A stretch of DNA of 64,000 nt from Branchiostoma floridae (taxonomy: Eukaryota > Chordata > Leptocardii > Amphioxiformes > Branchiostomatidae), in the NCBI RefSeq assembly GCF_000003815.2, contig NC_049981.1:27708396-27772395 (forward strand), written 5' to 3'. The translations under genes and the position numbers were made by a program. The notes beneath the pieces are model-generated. The model ran no database searches. It had not been told where the DNA came from and saw only the letters and a list, made by a program, of their open reading frames with translations. This document shows, piece after piece, positions 34,801 through 46,100 of this stretch. Each line of letters begins with the position of its first letter. Position 1 is the stretch's first letter.

Positions 34801-36365
34801 TTACAAAGTAAATCTTCCGCACACTTTATAGCATAGTTTATTTTTGTAATTATTCTTTCTCTGTGGAACTCCATGCCCCACTGACCTGTCAAATCGCCTT
34901 CACTCTGCACCTGCAGGGTCCGCAGCCGATCTAAGTTGACGGTGATGGTCTGTCCGGCCGTGTACGCTGTCCCGTCAAACGTCACATCCTGCGTCGGCAC
35001 GATGTTGACGGTCGTTCCGTCGTTAATGCCGACGATACCGAACTGCGATGGTTGGTTGGAACTCGGATTGTAGCAGGACACGTAATACTCGGTCCCCATC
35101 ACGTCGGTGGGAAGGGCCAGGAAGGCGTCAGAGGAGGCCTGCTCAGCAAAGACGCCGTAAACCACGATCTCTTCAGTAGCGGTGACGAGGATGCCAGTGC
35201 TCTGTGAGGCGCTACCGCGGAGCTCCACAGCAGCACGCGGCAGATTCACGGTGATGACCTGAACACGAATGAAAACCAGTCAGAACAACACAACATGGAT
35301 CCCGGCCCACAAGCAAACTAATGCTGCCCGTCGGTTCGGTCGTCGTTTGACAGCTGTCGATCCAGCCGTATCAACAAATACCGAATCAAAGTAGCGAGAC
35401 ACCACGGGACTGATTGAGCTATTAGCGAAAGGGATTTTGATATTCTTTCCTCCTTTTCTAGTGTATAGAAAAGTCTTTTCGCTACCAAATTAAAAGTAAA
35501 AGTTGAATCCAAAAAGGGTTGGTTCTATTAAGGGATAGCGATCAAGTTTGCCATGGCCATCTAGTCATCTAGCCTCGGCGGTCAACCATAGAGCTTACCT
35601 TACAGCCCAAAAGTCAACCGACCTACCCACCTCTCCAAACCTGATGTTGAATGTGGTGGTGAAGCCAACGCCTAGGACATCCACATAGACAGTGGCGGAA
35701 GTCTGGGTAGTTCCCGCCACCAACAGCCTGGGTTCGTTCAGGTCACGCTGCATGTTCTCCGTGAACGTCAGGATGAACTCTGTGCCCTTGTTGTCGCGGA
35801 CTCCTGTTTGGAAGAATTCAGAGTGGTGTTTTTGATTTTCTATATAGAGGAAAAATACTCCTACAGGCAGAGGTTAAATACTCCTTCGGGTAGAGGATAT
35901 GTCCTCCTTCGGCAGAGGACAAATACGCCATCAGGCAGAGTACTTATCCTCTATCATGCAGGGTATCCTCTATCAGGCGGAGTATATATTGCCCTTCAGG
36001 CGGAGTACACATCCTCCAAGCTGTTGGGCTATTCTCTAATTCGTTATGTATCATCAGTTAGGATGAACTATTATTGATTTGTTTGAGTATTTATACTCAT
36101 CTATTTGTGATTGTTGGATGAAAGTTTCTTAAAAATGCAAATACCACGTCAGAAAGGCTACATTTTGACAAAAATAAAAGCTTGATATTTGCTGTACATG
36201 GTTCACGCGTCTACTTTCATGATAAACGACTGCTTGATTTTAGCATAATCTAGTCATCATTATAAGATCCTTGTATCATAGACTTGCACATGAAAAATCC
36301 ACATTACCTTGGCCTGCTGCAACGAGCACCAACGTCAGAAGCGTAAACGCCGGTATGACCCTCAT
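31871..36365 (-). CDS. IgGFc-binding-domain receptor F (574 aa, type I membrane)
   Basis: Nine coding exons: 36308-36365, 35631-35803, 34886-35258, 34524-34732, 34199-34320, 33763-33913, 33138-33498, 32741-32887 and 31871-32001. The 1725 nt are in frame throughout. A signal peptide (MRVIPAFTLLTLVLVAAG) precedes an IgGFc_binding domain of about 330 residues (GTEFILTF, DAFLALPTDVMGTEYYVSCY, INDGTTVNIVPT, WGKEFVTVPL, TLNAGEFWEF, MLMIPPLQQFAADYTF). Next come a linker (VTWTPIPGTAWSGA) and two Asp-rich loops (DGVDNDCDGLIDEE, LDDDGDGAIDED) like MopE-type metal-binding repeats. A Cys module (CENDKDEYKSC...RARRAAEDTEHFG), an acidic spacer, a Val/Ala-rich helix and the tail HLQKQRLLAA finish it. Exons 3/4 and 8/9 of the secreted units A-E are single exons here. 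The role is probably ligand binding at the cell surface; the ligand is unknown. Confidence 0.88.
32195..32500 (+). mobile_element. Penelope-like retroelement 3' fragment
   Basis: The plus strand encodes a stretch ending TNYFARGVKEAIYKRAHQ, PTLNRDGGRYRLPGIYDSLL. This resembles the C-terminal end of the GIY-YIG endonuclease of Penelope-like elements (R-x-x-EAI...P-LNRD-G...YD-LL). A 3' block 'ctcctgaagaaggtcgacgg' follows. It lies in intron 8 of receptor F, antisense to it, and is 5'-truncated. Confidence 0.5.
35855..36020. repeat. Minisatellite (caggcagaggacaaat / tcctccttc units) in receptor F intron 1
   Basis: About six degenerate units of 24-30 bases with the core ttc(a/g)ggcagag and a(t/c)atcctc. 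The 89-residue frame through it is a repeat artefact. Confidence 0.7.
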
Positions 36366-36903
36366 TTTGCGCCACTGAAAATTCACATCAACACATTAGA
36401 AATGTCTGTCATGTGCAGATTCATGGAGGTATCTTGGCTAAATTAGCCAGTGCAGGTTACATGCCAAGTACATACAACTACGTACAGTCGATAGTCTATC
36501 ACAATGAAGAGTATAGTCGATATGTAAAATCGGAACTTGCAAACACGGCCGTATTTTCACCTTCTGCGATACTGTTGCCATGGGGTCGTTGGCATGTCCA
36601 AACAAATCATGATCTGTCACATGCCCTCTGTAGTTCTTCGGACAGTATAGCAACTCGTCCACATTTATACAGTCGTAAGGTTTCAAACATGGATATGATA
36701 TATGATTGTTTCAAGAAATTTCACTATCTAGTATATACTGCTTTGATATACTCAAGAGACTCAACGTGAACATCTAGAGTTAATGTGGTTGTTCCCGTTA
36801 TTTCACAAAACCTCATCTTAGCACCATGAACTTAAAGTTTGATTGAAGATATATTGCATGTAAATTAGTACGCTGTAGACCGTATATGATGAAATATACT
36901 CAC

Positions 36904-36995
36904 CCAGGCCTTGTTCAACCGCTCTTGTAAAACCGTGTACCGTCACACCGCTGTGATGTACGTGTGATCCTCGGTTGTGTCAATCTAAACGATAA
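36904..36995 (-). other. Receptor F 5' untranslated exon and promoter side
   Basis: A GTGAGT donor at the 36904 boundary and the CAG acceptor just before the ATG exon (tggcgcaaaATG) define a leader intron. The upstream exon shares 'cacacgtacatc' with the equivalent exons of G and H. A diverged form of the shared promoter word lies at 37003-37022. The transcription start is not determined. Confidence 0.45.
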
Positions 36996-37784
36996 CCGCG
37001 TAGACTCTGCCCTTTGTGTTTGTGATACACACCGTGTTATTTGTCTAGAAGTCTTCCTTTGATAACTTCTTGAATTCCGTTCTTCTGTTGTTGCGTTTTT
37101 TTAACATCTTACAGATGGTAGAGTTTTATTATCTTCAGAGTTCGAAAACGTCAATGTGGTTCAAATGATGAGATTGTAAGATACTCGTATAAGATACGTA
37201 TGTCATATGAAGCTATCACTATGATTTTTAATCAATTGGAAAGTGAGTGAATCTGTCACCAATAAGCAGGTCCCTTGAGCTGTCACGCGAGGAAAATAAA
37301 CAGGGAAGCTCTGCCAGGGCCGTCCATAAACATTGGAACAGACCACATTCGTACGAATATGTTACAGCTTTCGGAAAATTGCTAAATTACTACTCAATAG
37401 AACATAATACACTTCACCGCCTTGCTTCATTAATCTTAAGTACTTGTACTGTACGTAGAGCCTATCGTAAAGCGTCATGAGGTAGACCGCATTTTTATAC
37501 ACATTCTGCCCTGTATGCATATATATGGTTGTGTAACTTTCAACACTCTTCATTTAACATAAGATCCAGATACCATCCAAATGCCATCCTTCAAGCGACC
37601 TCATAAAATATGTAGAAGGAAGAAACAATTACATTTGTTATTTAGTACGTTTATTTGTGTATGTTGACGTTGTAGGTGTTGATATCAGCAACTACTGATA
37701 AGTTTATTTACCAGGTATCATGCAACTATAAATCATATTTGTATCATGCTCAAAGCTGGGTATCTTGTATGCCTACTAGGTCAA

Positions 37785-40700
37785 TTAGGCCGCCAGGAGG
37801 CGCTGCTTCTGGAGGTGATACGTCATCGCCATGACGACGACCATGACCACACCCATGGCGACGACAGCAATGGCGGCCACGACGAACTCCTCTGCCTCCG
37901 CCTCTCGAGCTACACAGTACAGAAACAGCAGTGTTGGCTTTAGAGTCCAATCAAATCAGGTTGTATGAAGGGCAACAAAACCGAGCAAAATGTTCTGATT
38001 ATCTATCACCTACTGACATTACGCTGATATATGCAATGATTGCTTCTTTTTTTTAAGTTTCGCCAAAACAGACATTCAGTCAGAATCGGATGGTCAACAG
38101 ACATCATCATGTAGAATAACATCTCCTGTCAGTCAGTTAGTCAGTCAGTCAGTCAGTCCCATAGCTGGTATCCATCACAAATCTATTCTGGCTATAACTG
38201 GCAACCGTCATTAATGAAGTACAATGAAATACGATCTCAATAACTGACCATTCGTACCAACACCAAGCAGCGTTTGACATTGGCCTCAGCAGACACTGTC
38301 GCACCAGGTCCTTGACTTACCGAAGTCCTCTGCCTCCTCTGCGGCCCTCCTGACGCGGTTGTTCCGAGCGGTGCCGCTGCTCAGGAGCGCAGTGACGACA
38401 CAGTTGCCCAGGTTCTGCTCCACACAGTTCTTATATTCGTCCTTGTCACTCTCACACGGAACCGGTGCCTCTGAAGAGGCTACATAGTAATACGTTTCTA
38501 GTCAGAGACTTTGTAATAAAGGTCCATTCAACGTCATCACATGACATGCCAACCTTACGGCAACTAGGCAGATACCTTTATCAGAAAACAATGAACATTG
38601 CGACTGCTTGCCGGAAGGTACAGCAAGTATATTTATTTATTCAGTATATACCTTGTGCCAAACGTACGGTCCAAAACGTAACTAAATTTAGTTAAGATTA
38701 ATTGGCCAGTAGTCAGTATTATTAGTACAATGAAGGGCCTTTAACACCAGGTATAAGGAGATGTATGAATACTTCTTACGTCCTGCCAGATCTTCATCGA
38801 TTGCTCCGTCACCATCATCGTCCAGTCCGTTCGCCAGCTCCTCGTCAATCCGCCCGTCACAGTCGTTATCGACGCCGTCACCGGAAATGGTGGCAGTGGC
38901 CACGCAGGGGGCAGCGATCTGGGCCAGCCTGAGGCCTCCCGGGTAGCCGTACGACTCGGGATGTGTGAAGCCGTACACGGAGATTCCAAAGGTGACAATG
39001 GGGGAGGTGTGGACCAAGGTGTGCGTGCCATCGGCGATGTCGATCTGGGCGCCAGACCAGGCGGTGCCGGGGATGGGAGTCCAGGTGACGCTGGGGTCGA
39101 GCGGATTGCCGTCCAGAAGCAGTCCAGCCTTCTCAGAATCCTAGAACCATTCGATATATCAATAAAGCAACCAATGAGGCGCATGTCTTTACATATATTT
39201 TTGTCGAGTTCAACAATATCGCAATAACCTAATTCCCTAAACTAAACATATTTTCATTGAGTTGAAAAACTCAAACTCAACATATTTTCACGTCTGTGTG
39301 GGCCACGGAAAAGGCAATGTGTTATCATTAATTATATAATGTTGCTATTGTGTTATGGCTATCATTTCAGTTCCTCACCCTTATCGCGATGTTGACGTGG
39401 TGAGTCACCGATGAAGGGTCAGATATCAGCTGAGCGGTTGCAAATGTGTAGTCAGCTGCGAACTGCTGCAGGGGCGGGATCATCAGCATGAAGGGGTCGG
39501 TATCTGTGTTGTCGGCGTCACCGGTTTTACTGCAAGGATGGAGAAGGCAAATACAGTGGTGACTGACAAATTCTGAAAACTATCCAAATTACAGCAAGGG
39601 TGAAAAAACACTAAAGGGTTCAGTTAGGGAGACGCCAAAGGCGCAAAACACATAGAGCACGAAATAATGCAAAGTTCCATATTCATATACAGTATAACAT
39701 ACCTACGACAATGCAAAAATATCGTACCTGTATTGCATCAAGATTACGGGTTCAGTTGCAACCACATAATGGGACTTGTCAGTTCCGGGATTAAACTCCC
39801 AAAACTCACCGGCGTTCAGAGTGACGGGGCTAGCGCTCTTTTCTGTGACGTTTACCTGAAAGACGATTCAAATTCGTGATCTAGACTTTCAATCACCATT
39901 TTGACGAACTACTTCCCCATAACTACAGTGAAAAACATACGAAATAGACCACTTAGTAACATAATTACCTAGATCAATGTTACATCTATTTCTGACGAAG
40001 GCCACAATATCAAAGTGCTCCATTGCTTCTTCTGAATTCTTTGACAGCCATGGACCCTGATGAAATAAAGTCCGACCTGTGTGTTGTCCCTAGCGGCGAT
40101 GACCCTGAACTTGTCCCCCACCGTCCTCTTGGCCAGCGGCACGGTGACGAACTCCTTCCCCCAGGTGTCCACGGGTGGGATCATCTCTACTATGTGGTCA
40201 CCTGTTCCGGACTGCCCGTTACCAATGATGACGAAGAGATTGCCACTCAGAACACCAACTTTCTTGTCGGAGGTGATTTTGGACCCTGACGGATGTGAAA
40301 AAAAAATAATAATGTGTGTTCTGACACCATTCAGAGTAGATACGCAAGACAACAATCATTCAAGCCATTGAATGTCTTTGTAAATCCTGTAATTCTATCC
40401 AGCAGTTGCTTGAGTAGCTGTTATTTTACGTACCTTGCTTGAGCGTCCTGTAACTTCCTCTAGATACAGAGTTGAAAGTCTTGTACCAATAATGATTAAG
40501 AGGCGCAATTTCCAAACGTTAGGGGTTTCGTAGTGGAAGCTATCGCTTGATTCTTCACACATTCCTCTTTCCTTTTTTTCCTTTAATCCCCCCCCCCCCC
40601 CACACACACACCCGTTCCATGGCAACCAACCTGTCAAGTCGGCATCACTCTGTACTTGTAGAGTCTGCAGCCGGTCCAGAGTGACGGTGATGGTCTGCCC

Positions 40701-41740
40701 GGCCGTGTACGCTGTCCCGTCAAACGTCACATCCTGCGTGGGCACGATGTTGACGGTCGTTCCGTCTCTGATGCCGACAACTCCGAACTGTGATGGTTCG
40801 TTGGAACTCGGATTGTAGCAGGACACGTAATACTCTGTCCCCAACACGTCGGTGGGAAGGGCCAGGAAGGCGTCAGAAGACGCTCGTTCCGCAAAGACTC
40901 CATAAACCACGATCTCATCGGTGGCAGTGATGATGATACCAGTGTTCTGGGTTGCGCTTCCGCGGAGCTCTACGGCCGTGCGTGGCACGTCAACGGTGTT
41001 GACCTGAAATGACATACGTGCGTGAGAGCAATCTCAACGGCTGAACTTTTGGATGAATAATGAGGCACTGGTTAGCCAGCCAGTCTGGTCCTGCTAGTCA
41101 CGTTAACCAGCCCAACCAGTCAGTCCTGCAATTCTAGCCAGGAAGTCAATCATAGCCAGCACGTACCCATTACATAATGTACATACGGAAGTGAATGGTT
41201 ATTAAAAGTTGCACCATAACCCATAAAAAAATATGGAATTTTAACCTTATATAAGTGACTTTGGCCTTATAAGCTTACGATCCGTCGCTTTCACAGTGTG
41301 AGTTTGTTCTATCGCCGACTAACTACACACCTCTCCGAACTTGATGTCAAACGTTTGTTGGAATCCCGCGGCAGGGACTTCCACACTGACAGTGGCGGGA
41401 GTCTGAGTAGTTCCCGCCACCACCAGCCTGGGGTCGATCCCGTTACGCTGCGCATTCTCTGTGAACGTCAGGATGAACTTTGTGCCCTTGTTGTCGCGGG
41501 CACCTGGCAGTGTACACAAAAATCAAATATGTCTCGTGATAATCTTGACATTTCCTCTGCGACCAGATACGTTGTTGATGTCATGTCAATCATTGAGAGG
41601 GATCTTAAGAAGAACAAATAAGCTGAAATATCAAGGTATATATGTTAAGCAACACATGAACACGAGCACAAATGTCAAACCAGCTCACCTTGGCCTGCTA
41701 CAACGAGCACCAGAAAGGCGAACACAGAAATAGCCTTCAT
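37785..41740 (-). CDS. IgGFc-binding-domain receptor G (573 aa, type I membrane)
   Basis: Exons are 41689-41740, 41331-41503, 40631-41003, 40077-40285, 39728-39855, 39379-39529, 38780-39140, 38321-38470 and 37785-37909, summing to 1722 nt in frame. The signal peptide is MKAISVFAFLVLVVAG. Domain order is as in receptor F: IgGFc_binding (GTKFILTF, DAFLALPTDVLGTEYYVSCY, IRDGTTVNIVPT, WGKEFVTVPLAKR), linker, two Asp loops (VDNDCDGRIDEE, LDDDGDGAIDED), Cys module (CESDKDEYKNC), acidic spacer, helix and the tail HLQKQRLLAA, with stop TAA. Exon 5 has two extra residues compared with F and H (VNVTEKSASPVTLNAGEF). Introns and flanks are strikingly similar to receptor H about 5.4 kb away, so the pair arose by recent tandem duplication or is being homogenised. 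Confidence 0.88.
38126..38158. repeat. (CAGT)n microsatellite
   Basis: Seven to eight GTCA/CAGT units with one TTAG interruption, in the last intron of receptor G. Confidence 0.85.
40588..40613. repeat. Poly-C / (CA)n tract in receptor G intron 3
   Basis: A run of about 13 C followed by CACACACACA just upstream of the exon 4 side. Such tracts often vary in length between alleles. Confidence 0.8.
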
Positions 41741-42268
41741 CTTGCGCCTGTGCAATTCATAAGATATGATATTAGTATTTTTTAGTCTCAGCTAATTATT
41801 CAACTGTCAAAGTATCAAATCATCTGACATTCTTTATCTCATTGCCCTCATTTATTTTCCAGCGAGAAAAACTATAATCGTGATTTAAAATCAATATTAA
41901 TGTTGTCAAACACTTCTGTTTGTATGTTTGTATACTGATATGCTTTAACTGAACTGAGTTGGAAAAAAAAACTACGTCAATATTCGAATGGAATAGGGCT
42001 TTATAAAATATTAACATTTCAAGTATCAACTGGATACAAGTATTCTCTAATCACACCAAAAGTATTTTCTACCCAATGTGCAAATATTTACGACTCATTA
42101 ACTTGAGGTGCCAGAAAATCAGAGCAATTAAATGTACCTGAGGTACTGTGTTTGATCTCGCCAGTTACCGATCGTCACGACACACAAACGTAAGCTACCG
42201 ACTGTTCATAATGAGCAGAACAGGTATAGCTATTTACTGTACAGTTGATCAAGTGGATACGTACTTAC

Positions 42269-42390
42269 CTGGGGATTGTCATACCAGCGGCCAAATGAGT
42301 CACAAACTTCGCGGCACCCCGCTGTACGTACGTGTCACAGTCGATGCCAATCCCAGAGTTAAGTAATTAGCTCCTCCCCTTTGTATGCAT
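42269..42390 (-). promoter_or_regulatory. Receptor G leader exon and promoter-proximal motif
   Basis: A CCCCAG/GTAAG donor at 42269 ends a 5' untranslated exon (gcggggtgcc...gtacgtacgtgtcaca region). Just upstream at 42369-42390 is agctcctcccctttgtatgc, the shared word also found before the lectin gene and receptor H. The transcription start is inferred to lie between them. Confidence 0.5.
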
Positions 42391-42644
42391 TTGTGTTAGG
42401 CTACCGACATCCAGATCTTTGACCTGTGTGCCAATGGCATCAAGGTCTTCAAATTCTGTTGTTCCGACAACGTTCTAGGTCTACCAGAGGTCAATGTGCT
42501 TTATATCATAGAATACAAGATTGCATTCCCATGATGTGTTTGTACATCACGTACAAAGTACTAGTGGCCAAAACAGCCATTACGACGCATTGACGGAAGC
42601 TTGGTGAACAGAAAAGGGAACGTTTCTCAATTTTAACAGTGAGA

Positions 42645-42714
42645 CGGGAAACGTGACGATATTTGAGACGATCTCCCAACGGGAAACGTGGCGATATTTG
42701 AGACGATCCCCCAA
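42645..42714. repeat. 35-bp direct duplication upstream of receptor G
   Basis: Two copies of cgggaaacgtg(a/g)cgatatttg...agacgatc(t/c)cccaa lie back to back. A related single copy (gagacgatcccttagc) lies near 48310 upstream of receptor H, so the block predates or accompanied the G/H duplication. Confidence 0.8.
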
Positions 42715-43134
42715 TGAAAGAATTGATATACTTTTCTGATGTTGAAATGTTAGGCCAACTTAGGGTAATGTCACAACCCTTGGTAAACACCAGCATTCCT
42801 TCAACGCTGTGTGCAATTTACAAAATTGAGTATGAAATTTGCAATTTCTAACCTTGTTTTGTTGGGCCTTACCATCATTCTTTGTTGTACACAAAGTATG
42901 AAATGTATCTCTATGTTGATGGCAAAGGCACTGGCTATAACTTGTCCAGTCAAGTTTTCTTTACAGTGCTCATTGAATTGTAAAAAAAGGAAGCAACCGC
43001 AAAATTTACGATTTAGTTTGTTTATTTATTCATGTATGCATTAGGTATCGATATCAGAAATTATCGATTAGTTTAGACGCCAGGTCTTAGTCACAGATAT
43101 ATCAGGTTCAAAGATGGAGTAGCTTGCAGGCTCA

Positions 43135-46100
43135 TCAGGCCGCCAGGAGGCGCTGCTTCTGGAGGTGATACGTCATCGCCATGACGGCGACCATCATCAC
43201 ACCCACGGCGACGACAGCAATAGCGGCCACGAGGAACTCCTCGGCCTCCGCCTCTGGAGCTACACAGATACAGAAACAGCAGTGTGGGCTTTTAGAGTCC
43301 TAGGGCAACAAAACCGAGCAAATTGTTCTGATAATCTATCACCTACTAACAATACGCTGATACACGTAAGTGCAATACTAAGTTGCTTTCTTCAGTTTCA
43401 CCAAAACAGACATTTAGTCAGAATCGGATGGTCAACCTATCATGTAAAGTGACATAGTCTGGTATCCATCACAAAATCTATTTTGACTATAAATGGCAAC
43501 CATTATTAAATGTAGAACAATGAAACATGATCTCAATAAGTGACCATTCGTACCGACACAGATTAACGTTTATGCTAACTAGAAACAGGTTTGACATTGG
43601 CCTCAGCAGACACTGTCACCCCAGGTACTTGACTTACCGAAGTCCTCTGCCTCCTCTGCGGCCCTCCTGACACGGTTGTTCCGAGCGGTGCCGCTGCTCA
43701 GGAGCGCAGTGACGACACAGTTGCCCAGATTCTGCTCCACACAGTTCTTATATTCGTCCTTGTCACTCTCACACGGAACCGGTGCCTCTGAAGAGGTTAC
43801 ATAGTAATACGTTTCTAGTCAGAGACTTTGTAACAAAGGTCCATTCATCGTCCTCACATGACCTTACGGCAACTAGGCAGATACCTCTATCAGAGAACAA
43901 TGACCGTTGCGACTACTTGCCGGCCGGAAGGTACCGTTGCAGCAAGAGTATACTTATTTATTCATTATGTGACAAGAGTACGGTCTGAAACGTAACTAAA
44001 TTTAGTTAAGATTAATTGGCCAGCAGTCAGTACTATTAGTACAATGAAGGGCATTTAACACCAGGTATAAGGAGATGTGTGAATACTTCTTACGTCCTGC
44101 CAGATCTTCATCGATTGCTCCGTCACCATCATCGTCCAGTCCGTTCGCGAGCTCCTCGTCAATCCGCCCGTCACAGTCGTTATCGACGCCGTCACCGGAA
44201 ATGGTGGCTGTAGCCACGCAGGGGGCAGCGATCTGGGCCAGCCTGAGGCCTCCCGGATAGCCGTACGACTCGGGCTGGGTGAAGCCGTACACGGAGATTC
44301 CAAAGGTGACGATGGGGGAGGTGTGGACCAAGGTGTGCGTGCCATCAGGGATGTCAATCTGGGTCCCAGACCAGGCGGTGCCGGGGATGGGAGTCCAGGT
44401 CACGCTGGGGTCGAGCGGATTGCCATTCAGACGGAGTCCAGCCTTCTCAGAATCCTGGAACCATTCGATGTATCAATCAATCAATCAATCAATTAACCTA
44501 CCAATGAGACACATGTCTATATATACATGTTTGTGTAGGTCAGCAACATGGAAAAACCTAATTACCTAAACTGATTCGCACGTCTTCTCGCATTATTACC
44601 TGCCAGTTGAAGAGAGGAGAGGTAGAGAAATGTAGCACTTCTGAGTGTCTATATAGACAATATGAGTATGTGGTAAATCACCCCATATAGATATACATGT
44701 AGCATCATATGTTGTTGATAGGATGCTAAGGTTATCATTACAGTTGCTCACCCTTATGGCGATGTTGAGATGGTGAGTCAGTGAGGCGGGGTCAGATATC
44801 AGCTGAGTGGTGGAGAAGGTGTAGTCAGCTGCGAACTGCTGCAGGGGCGGGATCATCAGCATGAAGGGGTCGGTGGCTGTGTTGTCGGCGTCACCGGTTT
44901 TACTGGATGGATGGAGGAGGCAAGTACAGTACTAGTGGTGACTCAAAATTTCTGAAAACTATCAAAATTACAGCAAGGGTGGCTTTAGTTATAGAATTCA
45001 GTCACGGAGATCGTTCAACGGACGCTGAGTGCACAAATTACATAATACAACAATGTACTGTACGAAATTATACAAAGTACCATACATATACATTGTATAT
45101 GTATATGGTACATACTAAACATAACATACTAAAACAAACAAAAACATCATACCTATATTGCATCAAGAGCACGGGTTCCGTTGCGACGACATGAAGGTAC
45201 TTGCCAGATCCGGGACTGAACTCCCAGAACTCACCGGCGTTCATGCTGTGGGTGTTCTTGTCAGTGACGTCGACCTGAAAGACGATATTTAAAATATAGA
45301 CTTTGACTATTTTTAACAAACAACTTCAGCATAACTACATGGAATAGATGTATACGAAAGCCACTTGCAACTTGTCGTTAACTTAATGTGTTATACCAAA
45401 TAGTGTCCCTTTTTTGTTTTGGATTCCTTGTGTGAAAGTCTGACCTGCGTGTTGTCCCTAGCAGCGATGACCCTGAACACGTCCCCCGCCGTCCTCTTGG
45501 TCAGCGGCACGGTGACGAACTCCTTCCCCCAGGTGTCCACGGGTGGGATCATCTCCACTATGTGGTCACCTGTTCCAGTCTGTCCGTTACCAATGACGAC
45601 GAAGAGATTGCCACTTAGGACAGCGACGTTCTTGTCAGAGGTGATTTTGGACCCTGTAAAGATGTGGCAAAATTGTGCGTGATATTACGAAATAGGTGAT
45701 ACATGTTGATTGTACAGTGAAACCTGCCTTAGGGGTCCCCTGAGTATAGGGGCCACCTTGCAATTGCGGTCAGTTTTTGTCGGCTCCTTGAATTTTTCCC
45801 ATTGACCTTTACTTTACTTTTAGGCAGGTGTATCACCAATATCCGAACACACTAGATTTCATATTTGTTATCATTGGATTCCTTACAGTTACACATCGCT
45901 CTTAGTTTAATGAATTCCCTTCCCCACTGACCTGTCAAGTCGCCTTCACTCTGTACTTGTAGAGTCTGCAGCCGGTCCAGACTGACGGTGATGGTCTGTC
46001 CGGCCGTGTACGCTGTCCCGTCAAACGTCACGTCCTGCGTCGGCACGATGTTGACGGTCGTTCCGTCGTTGATGCCGACAATACCGAACTGGGATGGGTC

